Shown: positions 1 through 7,663 of the stretch, piece by piece | How the letters are laid out: every line of letters begins with the position of its first letter | Position numbering within the stretch: the first letter of the stretch is position 1 | Assembly (NCBI GenBank): GCA_035444405.1 | Contig: DAOMOP010000051.1 | Span: 1-20,915, forward strand | DNA: 20,915 nucleotides | From: DAOMOP01 sp035444405 | GTDB taxonomy: Bacteria; Pseudomonadota; Gammaproteobacteria; Burkholderiales; Rhodocyclaceae | Reading direction: 5' to 3' | Program-made: the position numbers and the translations under genes | Notes under the pieces: generated by a model | What the model was told of the DNA's origin: nothing | Databases searched by the model: none | The model's input: only the letters and a program-made list of their open reading frames with translations

Positions 1-1
1 T

Positions 2-856
2 CTCGACGCGCTGAACCTCGGCAAGATCTCGGTCGGCCCGCCGTACTTCGAGGCGGTGTTCGTGCCGCTGATGGTGCCGGTGGTGTTCCTGATGGTGATC
101 GGCCCGTTCGTGCGCTGGAAGAACGACCACCTCGCGCGCTTCATGCGCCGGCTCGTGCCGGCCATCGCCGCGAGCAGCGTCATCGGCTTCGGCGTCGCCT
201 ACGCCGTCGATCACGTGACCTGGCGCACGGTGCTGGGATTGGCCCTGGCCGCGTGGGTGCTGATCGGCAGCGTGCAGCTGTTCGTGACCCGCCTCGCCGA
301 GCGCCCCGGTGCCGCGATGGCGGCGCGGCTGCGCGGCATTCCGGCGGCCTGGTGGGGCATGTGGGCGGCGCACCTCGGCGTCGGCATATTCATCATCGGC
401 GTGACGATGATCGGCAGCCTCGAGTCCAGCCTCGCCGTGCGCATGCAGGACGGGCAGACCGCGCGACTGGCCGGCTACACGTTCACCTTCCGCGGCGTCG
501 AGACGGTGCAGGGACCGAACTACCAGGCCGCGCGTGCGACGCTGGAGCTCTCGCGCGGCGAGCGCCGCCTCACCACGCTGCACCCGGAGAAGCGCGCCTA
601 CGTCGCGCACCAGATGCCGATGACGCAGGTCGCCCTGCACGTGCGGCCGCTGCGCGATGTCTATGTCTCGATCGGCGATCAGCTCGATGCGGACAGCTGG
701 CTCGTGAATCTGCACCATAAACCCTTCATCAGCTGGATCTGGGCGGGCTGCGTGCTGATGGCGCTCGGCGGCATCCTCGCTGCAACCGACCGTCGCTACC
801 GGCGTCTGGCCGAGCGCAGCGCCCCGGCCGCTGCGGCCGCGCGCCAACCAGCCTGA
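2..856 (+). CDS. ccmF: Cytochrome c heme lyase subunit CcmF, C-terminal part
   Basis: The gene enters from the left edge, with its first complete codon at base 2, and leaves 284 residues. CcmF is an inner-membrane protein that, with CcmH and CcmI, attaches heme to apocytochrome c in System I. The visible part begins with a motif typical of CcmF (GKISVGPPYF) and shows membrane segments around residues 19-37, 50-70, 78-98 and 118-140. The fourth segment carries WAAHLGVGIF, whose His matches a histidine conserved in the family. A hydrophilic, presumably periplasmic domain follows, then a last membrane segment (ISWIWAGCVLMALGG) and a short basic tail. The stop lies 8 bases before ccmG, as in a ccm operon. 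The family and gene order make this near certain; only the N-terminal half is missing. Confidence 0.96.
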   Translation, partial: LDALNLGKISVGPPYFEAVFVPLMVPVVFLMVIGPFVRWKNDHLARFMRRLVPAIAASSVIGFGVAYAVDHVTWRTVLGLALAAWVLIGSVQLFVTRLAERPGAAMAARLRGIPAAWWGMWAAHLGVGIFIIGVTMIGSLESSLAVRMQDGQTARLAGYTFTFRGVETVQGPNYQAARATLELSRGERRLTTLHPEKRAYVAHQMPMTQVALHVRPLRDVYVSIGDQLDADSWLVNLHHKPFISWIWAGCVLMALGGILAATDRRYRRLAERSAPAAAAARQPA

Positions 857-864
857 GCTCTCCC

Positions 865-1398
865 ATGAAAGCGAAGTTTCTCATTCCGCTCGCACTGTTT
901 CTGGCCCTCGCCGCGTTTCTCGGCTACGGGCTGACGCTCAATCCGAGCGTCGTGCCGTCGCCGCTGATCGACAAGCCCGCGCCTGCGTTCCGGCTCGCCC
1001 GGCTCGATGCGCCGGACCAGCAGTTCGGCATCCAGGACATGCGCGGCCAGGTGTGGCTGCTCAACGTCTGGGCCTCGTGGTGCGTGTCGTGCCGACAGGA
1101 GCATCCACAGCTCGTCGAGCTCGCGCGCAGCGGCAAGGTCGCCCTGGTCGGCCTCAACTACAAGGACGAGCGCGGTGCCGCGCTCGACTGGCTGCGCAGC
1201 CAGGGCAATCCGTACCAGACCATCGTGACCGATCCGGACGGGCGCGTCGGCATCGACTATGGTGTCTATGGCACGCCGGAAACCTTTCTGATCGACGGCG
1301 ACGGCGTGATCCGCTACAAGCACATCGGACCGATCAGCCGCGAGGTCGCCCGCGAGGTGCTGCTGCCGAAGATTGCGGAGCTGTCGCGTGCGAGCTGA
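865..1398 (+). CDS. ccmG: Thiol:disulfide interchange protein CcmG/DsbE
   Basis: This 177-residue membrane-anchored thioredoxin-like protein acts in the periplasm. It keeps the heme-binding cysteines of apocytochrome c (or CcmH) reduced, and normally receives electrons from DsbD. Residues 5-23 are a single uncleaved signal anchor. The thioredoxin-fold domain contains WASWCVSC with the active-site pair at Cys73 and Cys76, and a later YGTPETF segment supplies the cis-proline expected opposite it. Length and motif order match the DsbE/CcmG family. The ATG is 8 bases after the ccmF stop, without a striking ribosome binding site, so translation may be coupled. A dsbD gene is present in the same window at 10381-12207. 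Confidence 0.97.
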   Translation: MKAKFLIPLALFLALAAFLGYGLTLNPSVVPSPLIDKPAPAFRLARLDAPDQQFGIQDMRGQVWLLNVWASWCVSCRQEHPQLVELARSGKVALVGLNYKDERGAALDWLRSQGNPYQTIVTDPDGRVGIDYGVYGTPETFLIDGDGVIRYKHIGPISREVAREVLLPKIAELSRAS

Positions 1399-1405
1399 TG
1401 CCTTG

Positions 1406-1909
1406 ATGCGCGTGTTGCGCAAGGTCGGCGCGGCGGGACTCTTCGTCGTCGCGCTCGTGGTGGTCCCGCTCGCGCAAGGTGCCGACGAGGCGACACCGGT
1501 GGTGGCCGACCCCGAACTCGAGGCACGCGTCCAGGAGCTCGCCTACAAGCTGCGCTGCCTGGTGTGCCAGAACGAGTCGGTGGCCGAGTCGCGCGCGCCG
1601 CTGGCGGTCGATCTGCGCAATCAGGTGCGCGAGCAGCTCGCCGCCGGCAAGAGCGAAGCCGAAGTGGTCGATTTCCTGGTCGCCCGCTACGGCGACTTCG
1701 TCCTTTACCTGCCGCCATTGAAGACGACCACCGTGTTGCTGTGGTTCGGTCCCGCGCTGCTGCTGGTCGGCGGCGTGGGCGGACTGCTGTATCGCCTGCG
1801 TCGCCGCGCCGGCGAAGCCGCACCGCATCTCAGCGAAGAGCAGCGCGCACGCGCGCGCGAACTGCTCGAAGGCGGCGCTGCCGCGCATCCCGAGGAGCCC
1901 CGCAAGTGA
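1406..1909 (+). CDS. ccmH: Cytochrome c-type biogenesis protein CcmH
   Basis: CcmH takes part in the thiol-redox and heme-ligation steps of System I cytochrome c maturation. The reading frame opens as far back as 1373, inside ccmG, but I place the start at the ATG at 1406 because it gives a clean signal peptide (MRVLRKVGAAGLFVVALVVV, ending near QGA). The mature part has the family signature LRCLVCQN, with Cys51 and Cys54, followed by a three-helix domain (ESVAESRAPLAVDLR and onward). One membrane segment lies near residues 112-133, with a short charged cytoplasmic tail. The length, 167 residues, fits the short CcmH form that works with a separate CcmI. Its stop overlaps the GTG start of ccmI. 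Confidence 0.96.
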   Translation: MRVLRKVGAAGLFVVALVVVPLAQGADEATPVVADPELEARVQELAYKLRCLVCQNESVAESRAPLAVDLRNQVREQLAAGKSEAEVVDFLVARYGDFVLYLPPLKTTTVLLWFGPALLLVGGVGGLLYRLRRRAGEAAPHLSEEQRARARELLEGGAAAHPEEPRK

Positions 1910-3153
1910 CTGTTTTCGTGATTCTGGCCGCCATCCTGGTGGCCGGTGCCCTGCTGCTCGTGGTGCCGCCGATGCTTGGTCTCGGTCGCCGCCGCCGCCT
2001 GCACGCGGCACGCCAGCGCCAGGCCGATACCGCGCTGGTGGTGCTGCGCGAGCAGCTCGCCGAGCTCGAGGCCGAGCATGCCGCCGGCACCGTGTCGGAG
2101 GCCGAGTACCAGCGGGCGCGCGAAGAGCTCGAGGCGCGTGCGCTCGAGGAGGGGCGTGCTGCCGAGGACGGCGGTGATGGTCGTCCGGCCTCGGCCTGGG
2201 CGATCGGCATGGTCGTGGCGGTGCCGCTGGTGGCGGCCCTCGTGTATGTGTCGGTCGGCGAGCCCGATGCGCTCGATCCGGCCAAAGTCGCGGGTGACCC
2301 GGGGCATCAGGTCACGGCCGAGCAGATGGCCGGTCTGGTCGCACAGCTCGCCGACCGGCTCGCGCAGGACCCGAGCGATCCGACCGGCTGGATGATGCTC
2401 GCGCGCTCGTACGCAATGCTCGGCGACCTCGCCGGCGCGCTGCAGACGTGGCGCCGCATCGGTGACAAGGCGCCCGACGATGCCGGCATTCTGGCCGACT
2501 GGGCCGACGTGCTCGTGGTCGCCCAGAATGGCGATTTCGGTGGCGAGCCCGATCGGCTCATCGCACGCGCGCTGGCGCTCGAGCCGGACAACGTCAAGGC
2601 GCTGGCGCTGGCCGGAACCGCTGCGTTCCAGCGCGACGACTACGCCGGCGCGTCGGCGCACTGGGAGCGCATTCTCGCGCAGGTTCCGCCCGGTGACGAG
2701 GCTTATGGATCGATCGTCGCGAGCATCAATGAGGCACGCCGTATGGGTGGCATGCCGCTGCTCGACGAGGCCGGTGGAGGCGATGCGCAGGCCGCGCCGC
2801 AGGCTTCGGGCGCGGGCCCCGCGCTGACCGTCAAGGGTACCGTCAGGCTCGCCGCCGATCTCGCGCTGACGGCAAAACCGGACGAATCGGTCTTCGTGTT
2901 CGTGCGCCCGGCCGACGGTGGCATTCCGGTCGCGGCCCTGCGCCTGCGCGCCGGCGAGCTGCCGGCGGCATTCGATTTCGACGGCACGCCGCTGATGAGC
3001 GATGGACCGCTGCCCGAGCGCGTCGTCGTCGCCGCGCGGCTGTCACGCCATGGCGATGCGACGGCGCGCCCGGGCGACCTCGAAGGCGCGTCGGCGGTCG
3101 TCTCGCCCGATGACGGCGAGGTCGAGGTCGTCATCGACCGCGTACGCGAATAG
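1906..3153 (+). CDS. ccmI: Cytochrome c maturation chaperone CcmI (TPR protein)
   Basis: CcmI binds apocytochrome c and delivers it to the CcmF/H ligation complex. I choose the GTG at 1906, overlapping the ccmH stop (GTGA), because it starts directly in the first membrane segment (VFVILAAILVAGALLLVVPP). The same frame is open further upstream, but there it runs inside ccmH. The 415-residue product has the conserved loop with LREQLAELEAEHAAGT and YQRAREELEARAL, a second membrane segment (AIGMVVAVPLVAALVYVSV), a periplasmic TPR region (about residues 140-285) and a C-terminal beta-rich domain (about 305-415) found in proteobacterial CcmI proteins. It is the last gene of the ccm cluster; a strong hairpin follows 15 bases after the stop. 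Confidence 0.95.
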   Translation: MTVFVILAAILVAGALLLVVPPMLGLGRRRRLHAARQRQADTALVVLREQLAELEAEHAAGTVSEAEYQRAREELEARALEEGRAAEDGGDGRPASAWAIGMVVAVPLVAALVYVSVGEPDALDPAKVAGDPGHQVTAEQMAGLVAQLADRLAQDPSDPTGWMMLARSYAMLGDLAGALQTWRRIGDKAPDDAGILADWADVLVVAQNGDFGGEPDRLIARALALEPDNVKALALAGTAAFQRDDYAGASAHWERILAQVPPGDEAYGSIVASINEARRMGGMPLLDEAGGGDAQAAPQASGAGPALTVKGTVRLAADLALTAKPDESVFVFVRPADGGIPVAALRLRAGELPAAFDFDGTPLMSDGPLPERVVVAARLSRHGDATARPGDLEGASAVVSPDDGEVEVVIDRVRE

Positions 3154-3168
3154 CAGCGTACTGAAACG

Positions 3169-3215
3169 ACTTGCGGGCCCAGCGGGCCCGCAAGTGTCGG
3201 TCCCGCTGGGCCCGC
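3169..3215. terminator. Two alternative hairpins between convergent genes
   Basis: A perfect 12-bp inverted repeat (3169-3180 with 3184-3195, loop AGC) lies 15 bases after the ccmI stop. Bases 3173-3186 are also perfectly complementary to 3202-3215, giving a competing 14-bp stem. Neither is followed by a run of T. The position, between ccmI and the oppositely oriented DUF2249 gene, suggests a bidirectional transcription end. Termination itself is inferred from position and symmetry. Confidence 0.55.
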
Positions 3216-3265
3216 GAGGGGCCGGCCGCCGTCGCGGCGACCGGCTTCGAGCAGGTCGGTCGCGC

Positions 3266-3356
3266 TTACTTGCTGCCCGCGCAGCCGCAACCGGTGCTGC
3301 GGTGCGTTGGTACGAATGAGGACAGCCGACTTGCTGCCGCTGCCACCACCGCAACC
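3266..3356 (-). repeat. Imperfect direct repeat encoding the Cys/Gly tail
   Basis: Read on the minus strand, one copy begins at 3356 and another at 3292. Both start GGTTGCGG and end GGCAGCAAGT, and both encode a Gly-Cys-rich end closing in Gly-Ser-Lys. The copies begin 64 bases apart, which is not a multiple of three, so they lie in different reading frames. The first is followed by TCG and the second by TAA. Confidence 0.55.
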
Positions 3357-3668
3357 GCCCGCCTGGGTAGCGGCCGCGGCGGCCGCTGCAGCCGCCGGCT
3401 GCGCGTCGCGCGGCTGCAGCTGGATGCTGAAATCGATCACGATGTTGCCGGGCTCGCGGCTCACGTAGGCGATGCCGACCTGGGCGCCATAGCGCTGCTG
3501 GATCTGCCCGAGCAGCGGCAGCGGATCATGGTCGTTCGTGAAGCGCATGGTCTCGCCGTCGTGCAGCGATTCGAGCGCGCCGAAGATCGCCGCATGGCGA
3601 AAGCGCTTTGCAACGCCGCGCGCGTCGAACGGATAGACGTTGTCGTTGAAGTCGTAGGGCTGGGTCAT
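3266..3668 (-). CDS. DUF2249 domain protein with Cys/Gly-rich tail, probably frameshifted
   Basis: The start is the ATG at 3668, preceded by a good ribosome binding site (GAGGA, about 8 bases away). Residues 10-86 form a compact domain with the NDHDPLPLL motif of DUF2249, a small family of unknown biochemical function often found near nitric-oxide and denitrification genes. Then come nine alanines (92-100) and a tail reading GGCGGGSGSK. In this frame no stop appears until 2703, deep inside ccmI on the other strand. One frame over, a very similar tail (TGCGCAGSK) ends in TAA at 3268-3266, just before the shared hairpin region. I therefore take 3266 as the real end and infer a 1- or 2-base indel between about 3330 and 3292. 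It could instead be a sequencing error or a genuinely long tail. Confidence 0.62.
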
Positions 3669-3899
3669 CTGCTGGTCCTCAAGGCGAGTGTTGCAAGCGT
3701 ACATCGAAAGCCGAATGCTAGTCGTGCACGGCCTCTAGTGCCTTGAGCCAGAACAAGAATGCCATGTCATCGGGCCACCCCCGCCGACGAGCGCGCGCCG
3801 ATGCGCGGAACACATTGCGGGCGCCGGGTTCGAAGACGAAAATGAAGTACGGGTTTCGCGGATCGGATTGTGCAGCGGCGACGACGTGAGGAGGGAAAG

Positions 3900-4292
3900 A
3901 TGGACCTGATACAACAACTGATGACACAGATGAAGGTCAACGAGCGGCAGGCCAAGGGCGGCATCGGCGCCTTGCTCTACATCGTCAAAGACCAGGTGTC
4001 GCCGGACACCTTCGATGCGGTGCGCAAGCTGTTGCCCGAGGCCGACGCGTGGATGAAGATCTCGCCCGAAGGCAGCGAGGGCATCATCACCCTGCTCGAC
4101 GGCGTGTTCGGCCGTGTGGCCGGCAGCAAGCTCGACACCTTCGCGCGCTTGGGCGGCCATTTCCAGTCGCTGGGTGTCGCGCCGAGCATGGTCAAGCCGT
4201 TTTCGCAGACCGTGCTGACCTACCTGCGCGACAACCTCCAGCATGGCGCCCGCAACCAGATCGCGAACCTGCTGGCGGAGTTCATGAAGTAG
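3900..4292 (+). CDS. DUF2780 (VcgC/VcgE-like) protein of unknown function
   Basis: The ATG at 3900 follows a strong ribosome binding site (GAGGAGGG), which decides it over an earlier in-frame codon at 3870. The product has 130 residues, no signal peptide and no membrane segment. It looks all-helical, starting MDLIQQLMTQMKVNERQAKGG and continuing with IGALLYIVKDQVSPDTFDAVRKLLPEADAWM and a Gly/Val-rich middle. The pattern of an N-terminal LIQQL...QAKGGIGALL segment and a later PEADAWM matches my recollection of DUF2780, whose role is not established. It stands alone between a minus-strand gene and an intergenic region with hairpins. The family call is moderately sure; any function would be a guess. 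Confidence 0.72.
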   Translation: MDLIQQLMTQMKVNERQAKGGIGALLYIVKDQVSPDTFDAVRKLLPEADAWMKISPEGSEGIITLLDGVFGRVAGSKLDTFARLGGHFQSLGVAPSMVKPFSQTVLTYLRDNLQHGARNQIANLLAEFMK

Positions 4293-4295
4293 CCC

Positions 4296-4359
4296 CGCGT
4301 GGAGCCCGCTTCCGGGCTGCACGCGTGTTCGCGCCGCGCGGCGCCCACGCGGCGCGAAC
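4296..4359 (+). terminator. Two tandem hairpins after the DUF2780 gene
   Basis: The first hairpin is 4296-4325: CGCGTG pairs with CACGCG and AGCCCG with CGGGCT around a CTTC loop, with one G-G mismatch. The second is 4327-4338 pairing perfectly with 4348-4359 (12 bp, 9-base loop). There is no T run. Their place, four bases after the stop codon, suggests transcription termination or protection of the 3' end. Confidence 0.5.
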
Positions 4360-4487
4360 GTCGGTTATGCCGCTGGTGTGGGTTCGATGTCGGCCGAGGC
4401 TGCACGTCGCCGGCCGTCCGCGGGCTAGCCGGCACGACCCTGCCGCAGGCGGGCGCGTCTGCCTGCCCGACGAAAAATGCTTGGTGT

Positions 4488-4501
4488 TTGATATAGATCA
4501 A
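4488..4501. promoter_or_regulatory. FNR/ANR-type box upstream of paaI
   Basis: The sequence TTGATATAGATCAA fits the consensus TTGAT-N4-ATCAA of FNR-family (FNR, ANR, DNR) regulators at every fixed position. It is in an AT-rich island with its centre 123 bases before the paaI ATG, and no other gene nearby points away from it. I cannot identify convincing -10 and -35 elements at the spacing usual for FNR activation, so activation or repression is open. Confidence 0.68.
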
Positions 4502-4514
4502 TATTAATATTGAT
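4497..4514. promoter_or_regulatory. 18-bp perfect palindrome overlapping the FNR box
   Basis: ATCAATATTAATATTGAT is identical to its reverse complement and shares its left five bases (ATCAA) with the FNR-type box. It is followed by TGAC. Such a long AT palindrome in a very GC-rich genome is unlikely to be chance and looks like an operator for a dimeric regulator, whose identity I cannot tell. Confidence 0.55.
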
Positions 4515-4617
4515 TGACCGGGCGGTCGACCGTGCGTGGGTTCCGACCGCTGCGGCCACGGCGTGCCGCGCCCGGCATGCCGATACCACCAAGAATCGTT
4601 CAACGGAGAGTGTCTTG

Positions 4618-5082
4618 ATGAGTGAAGCCGGTTTCAGGGATCTGAGCTCGGGTCTCGATCCGCAAACGCTTGCCCAGAAGGCGTGCGACGGTATGTACGA
4701 GAACGATCAGGCGTCGCACAGCCTCGGCATCGTGCTGGAGGCGGTCGGGCCGGGCTACGCGAAGCTGCGCATGGTCGTGCGTGAGGACATGCTCAACGGC
4801 TTTCGAATCTGTCACGGCGGCTTCATCACGGCATTGGCCGATTCGGCCTTCGCATACTCGTGCAACAGCTACAACGAGCAGACCGTCGCATCCGGCATCA
4901 GCCTCGATTTCATGGCGCCGGCGGGGCCGGGCGACGTCCTGACTGCCGAGGCGCGCGAGGTCTTTCTGGCCGGGCGCACCGGCGTCTACGACATCACCGT
5001 GGTCAATCAGAACGCCGAGCTGATCGCGGTGATGCGCGGCAAGTCGTACCGGCTGAAAGGACGTGCCGTCGTCGAACTGTAG
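4618..5082 (+). CDS. paaI: PaaI-like hotdog-fold acyl-CoA thioesterase
   Basis: The ATG at 4618 is preceded by ACGGAGAG at good spacing; the frame opens earlier (TTG at 4510) but that part is not protein-like. The 154-residue product is a hotdog-fold thioesterase. The segment from NGFRICHGG through LADSAFAY, plus TGVYDITVVNQ, closely resembles PaaI, which hydrolyses phenylacetyl-CoA and hydroxyphenylacetyl-CoA that stall in the aerobic phenylacetate pathway. Asn60, His66, Gly67 and Asp75 fit the known catalytic positions. No other paa gene is visible here, so the gene is isolated, and its substrate might be another aryl- or acyl-CoA. An FNR-type box and palindrome lie upstream, which would link it to oxygen supply. 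Confidence 0.88.
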   Translation: MSEAGFRDLSSGLDPQTLAQKACDGMYENDQASHSLGIVLEAVGPGYAKLRMVVREDMLNGFRICHGGFITALADSAFAYSCNSYNEQTVASGISLDFMAPAGPGDVLTAEAREVFLAGRTGVYDITVVNQNAELIAVMRGKSYRLKGRAVVEL

Positions 5083-5417
5083 GACGCGTGACACCGGTGC
5101 ATTTCGTCACGAACAAAGTGTGGTTTTGGGGAGCCGGGGGCTTGTGTCAGGCGCCCGCGTTGGGCAGACTGTTGGCGCCTGTCCGGTGCGGGGCGGCGGC
5201 GCCGACAAACGCTGGGGTTCCGGCCGCCAATGCCATCAGCTTGTACGCGCTAGGCAAGGGGGGTTATGCTGATTGCCGTGCGCCGGGGCGACGCCGCCCG
5301 TCGTTGCTGAAGTTGCGTAGATGCGATACGCAGCGGCACTGCTTGCGCGGCAGCGGTGGTGCTAGAATCCCGCGAGTGCAACGGTAGTCCTTTCAAACAC
5401 ACCAATCGAGGAAAAGC
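5083..5417 (+). other. Intergenic region between paaI and the HU gene
   Basis: No credible gene is seen in these 335 bases; short open frames here have compositions unlike proteins. An inverted repeat (CAGGCGCC at 5148-5155 with GGCGCCTG at 5174-5181) could be a weak terminator for paaI. A possible upstream promoter, TTGTAC (5241-5246) and TATGCT (5265-5270) with 18-base spacing, matches consensus poorly. The better promoter candidate is the extended -10 element at 5360-5368. Confidence 0.5.
5360..5368 (+). promoter_or_regulatory. Extended -10 promoter element for the HU gene
   Basis: TGCTAGAAT has the extended -10 TG dinucleotide and a hexamer (TAGAAT) with five of six consensus bases. It is about 50 bases before the HU start codon. 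The -35 region is poor: TTGCGC at 5343-5348 leaves only 14 bases of spacing. Confidence 0.45.
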
Positions 5418-5696
5418 ATGAACAAAGGTGAATTTGTCGAAGCCTTGGCTGACCGCCTGGACGTTTCGCGTGCCCAGGCCGACCGTGCCCTGAGCGCTGT
5501 GCTGGACATCATCTCGGAACGGATGGCGGCCGGCGAGAAGGTTTCCTTCACTGGGTTCGGTTCTTTCGAGGTTTCCGAGCGTGCTGCCCGCACCGGCCGC
5601 AACCCGCAGACCGGGGCGACCATCTCGATTGCGGCCGCGCGCGTGCCCAAGTTCTCTGCCGGCGCCTCGCTGAAGAACGCGGTCAACGGAAAGTAA
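5418..5696 (+). CDS. hup: HU-family DNA-binding protein
   Basis: The 92-residue product is a typical HU/IHF-family nucleoid protein, which bends and compacts DNA as a dimer. It begins MNKGEFVEALADRLDVSRAQ (helices 1 and 2) and has the signature FTGFGSFEV. The arm contains the conserved GRNPQTG turn, including the proline that intercalates into DNA, and the protein ends in KFSAGASLKNAVNGK. The KFSAG ending and the length favour HU over IHF alpha or beta. The start is supported by CGAGGAAAAGC directly upstream. The gene is monocistronic, between an extended -10 promoter candidate and a strong intrinsic terminator, as expected for a highly expressed protein. Confidence 0.95.
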   Translation: MNKGEFVEALADRLDVSRAQADRALSAVLDIISERMAAGEKVSFTGFGSFEVSERAARTGRNPQTGATISIAAARVPKFSAGASLKNAVNGK

Positions 5697-5724
5697 TGCC
5701 GCGCGGCGCCGTCCGCGCCGTCAC

Positions 5725-5763
5725 GGGCCTGTCGTCACGAGGCGACAGGCCTGTTCGTTTTTT
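5725..5763 (+). terminator. Intrinsic terminator after hup
   Basis: A perfect 9-bp stem (GGCCTGTCG at 5726-5734 with CGACAGGCC at 5743-5751, loop TCACGAGG) is followed by TGTTCG and six T residues (5758-5763). It begins 29 bases after the hup stop. This is the best classical Rho-independent terminator in the window. Confidence 0.9.
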
Positions 5764-5786
5764 CGCCCGGATGCGCGTCTAGCGGC

Positions 5787-5792
5787 TATACT
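5787..5792 (+). promoter_or_regulatory. Candidate -10 element for the RNA helicase leader
   Basis: TATACT matches the -10 consensus at five of six bases. It lies just after the hup terminator and about 350 bases before the helicase start codon. No good -35 hexamer is seen at 16-18 bases upstream. If it is used, the transcript has a long 5' leader. Confidence 0.38.
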
Positions 5793-5798
5793 GCGCAC

Positions 5799-6139
5799 GT
5801 TGTGCAAAGCAGCATCCGGTTTCAGCATCAGTGTACGGCGGTAGAACAAGCGCCCACACAGTTCAGCCGAGGGACTGTCACCACAGCCCCATCGCCCCCG
5901 ACCCGTACTGCGCAGTCCATTCGCTTCCATTCGTCTGGCGTCGCGACATCCGGTTGGTGCCGATGAGCGCGGCGTCGCTCCGTTACGCGGAGCGGTGTCG
6001 CGCCGCAAGCCCATCGCGCGCTTGTCGCAGAACACATCCCGGTCATCCGACCCGGGTGTGGCGATGCTTTGATTGCCCCACATCGGGGCGAACCCCGTCC
6101 GGCGTACCCGTATCGTGCCCGGACAGACGAAGGAAAGCC
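5799..6139 (+). promoter_or_regulatory. Long, hairpin-rich 5' leader of the DEAD-box helicase gene
   Basis: About 340 bases separate the candidate promoter from the helicase ATG. Plausible helices are: 5969-6006 (CGCTCCG/CGGAGCG closed by outer GCGGCG/CGCCGC), 6033-6060 (CACA-CCCGG with CCGGGTGTG, one bulge), 6075-6079 with 6085-6089 (GCCCC/GGGGC), 6085-6088 with 6093-6096 (GGGG-CGAA-CCCC), and 6097-6102 with 6119-6124 (GTCCGG/CCGGAC) next to the ribosome binding site. The third and fourth share GGGG and exclude each other. A frame is open through the leader, but its translation, rich in Cys, Arg, Ser and Pro, does not look like protein. Long structured leaders are known for cold-induced RNA helicase genes; regulation here is inferred. 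Confidence 0.48.
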
Positions 6140-7492
<1,353 letters not shown>

Positions 7493-7521
7493 CGCCGCGC
7501 CGTCCGATGGGCGGGAGGCGG

Positions 7522-7546
7522 GCGCCGAGCGGGCCTTGCTCGGCGC
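7522..7546. terminator. Hairpin between helicase and nusB genes
   Basis: GCGCCGAGC (7522-7530) pairs perfectly with GCTCGGCGC (7538-7546) across a 7-base loop. It lies 30 bases after the helicase stop and about 120 bases beyond the nusB stop. There is no T run on either strand. Use as a bidirectional terminator of the convergent genes is likely from position only. Confidence 0.45.
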
Positions 7547-7663
7547 TCGGCGATGCACTCCGAATCGATGCCGGGCACGGGGCCGAACCCGAGGCGCCGG
7601 GCGCCCGGGCGAAGCCGAACACGCTCGTGCGCCGATGCCGCTCGTGCCCCGGCCTTGCCGCGC

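Larger units (their letters stand above)
4293..4617 (+). other. Intergenic region with hairpins and an AT-rich operator
   Basis: This 325-base stretch has no credible gene. Its first 70 bases hold two consecutive hairpins after the DUF2780 gene. Bases 4360-4480 are GC-rich and show nothing recognisable. Bases 4481-4516 are sharply AT-rich for this genome and contain an FNR-type box and a palindrome. The remaining 100 bases are GC-rich and end in the paaI ribosome binding site (ACGGAGAG at about 4602-4609). Confidence 0.7.

Noticed and set aside
2703..3265. C-terminal extension of the DUF2249 protein opposite ccmI
   Set aside because: The frame stays open, but it runs through a hairpin region and antisense to ccmI, and its translation is Ser/Arg/Thr-rich without a domain.
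5831..6139. N-terminal extension of 103 codons on the helicase
   Set aside because: The frame is open, but its product is rich in Cys, Arg, Ser and Pro, the helicase homology begins at 6140, and a ribosome binding site precedes that ATG.
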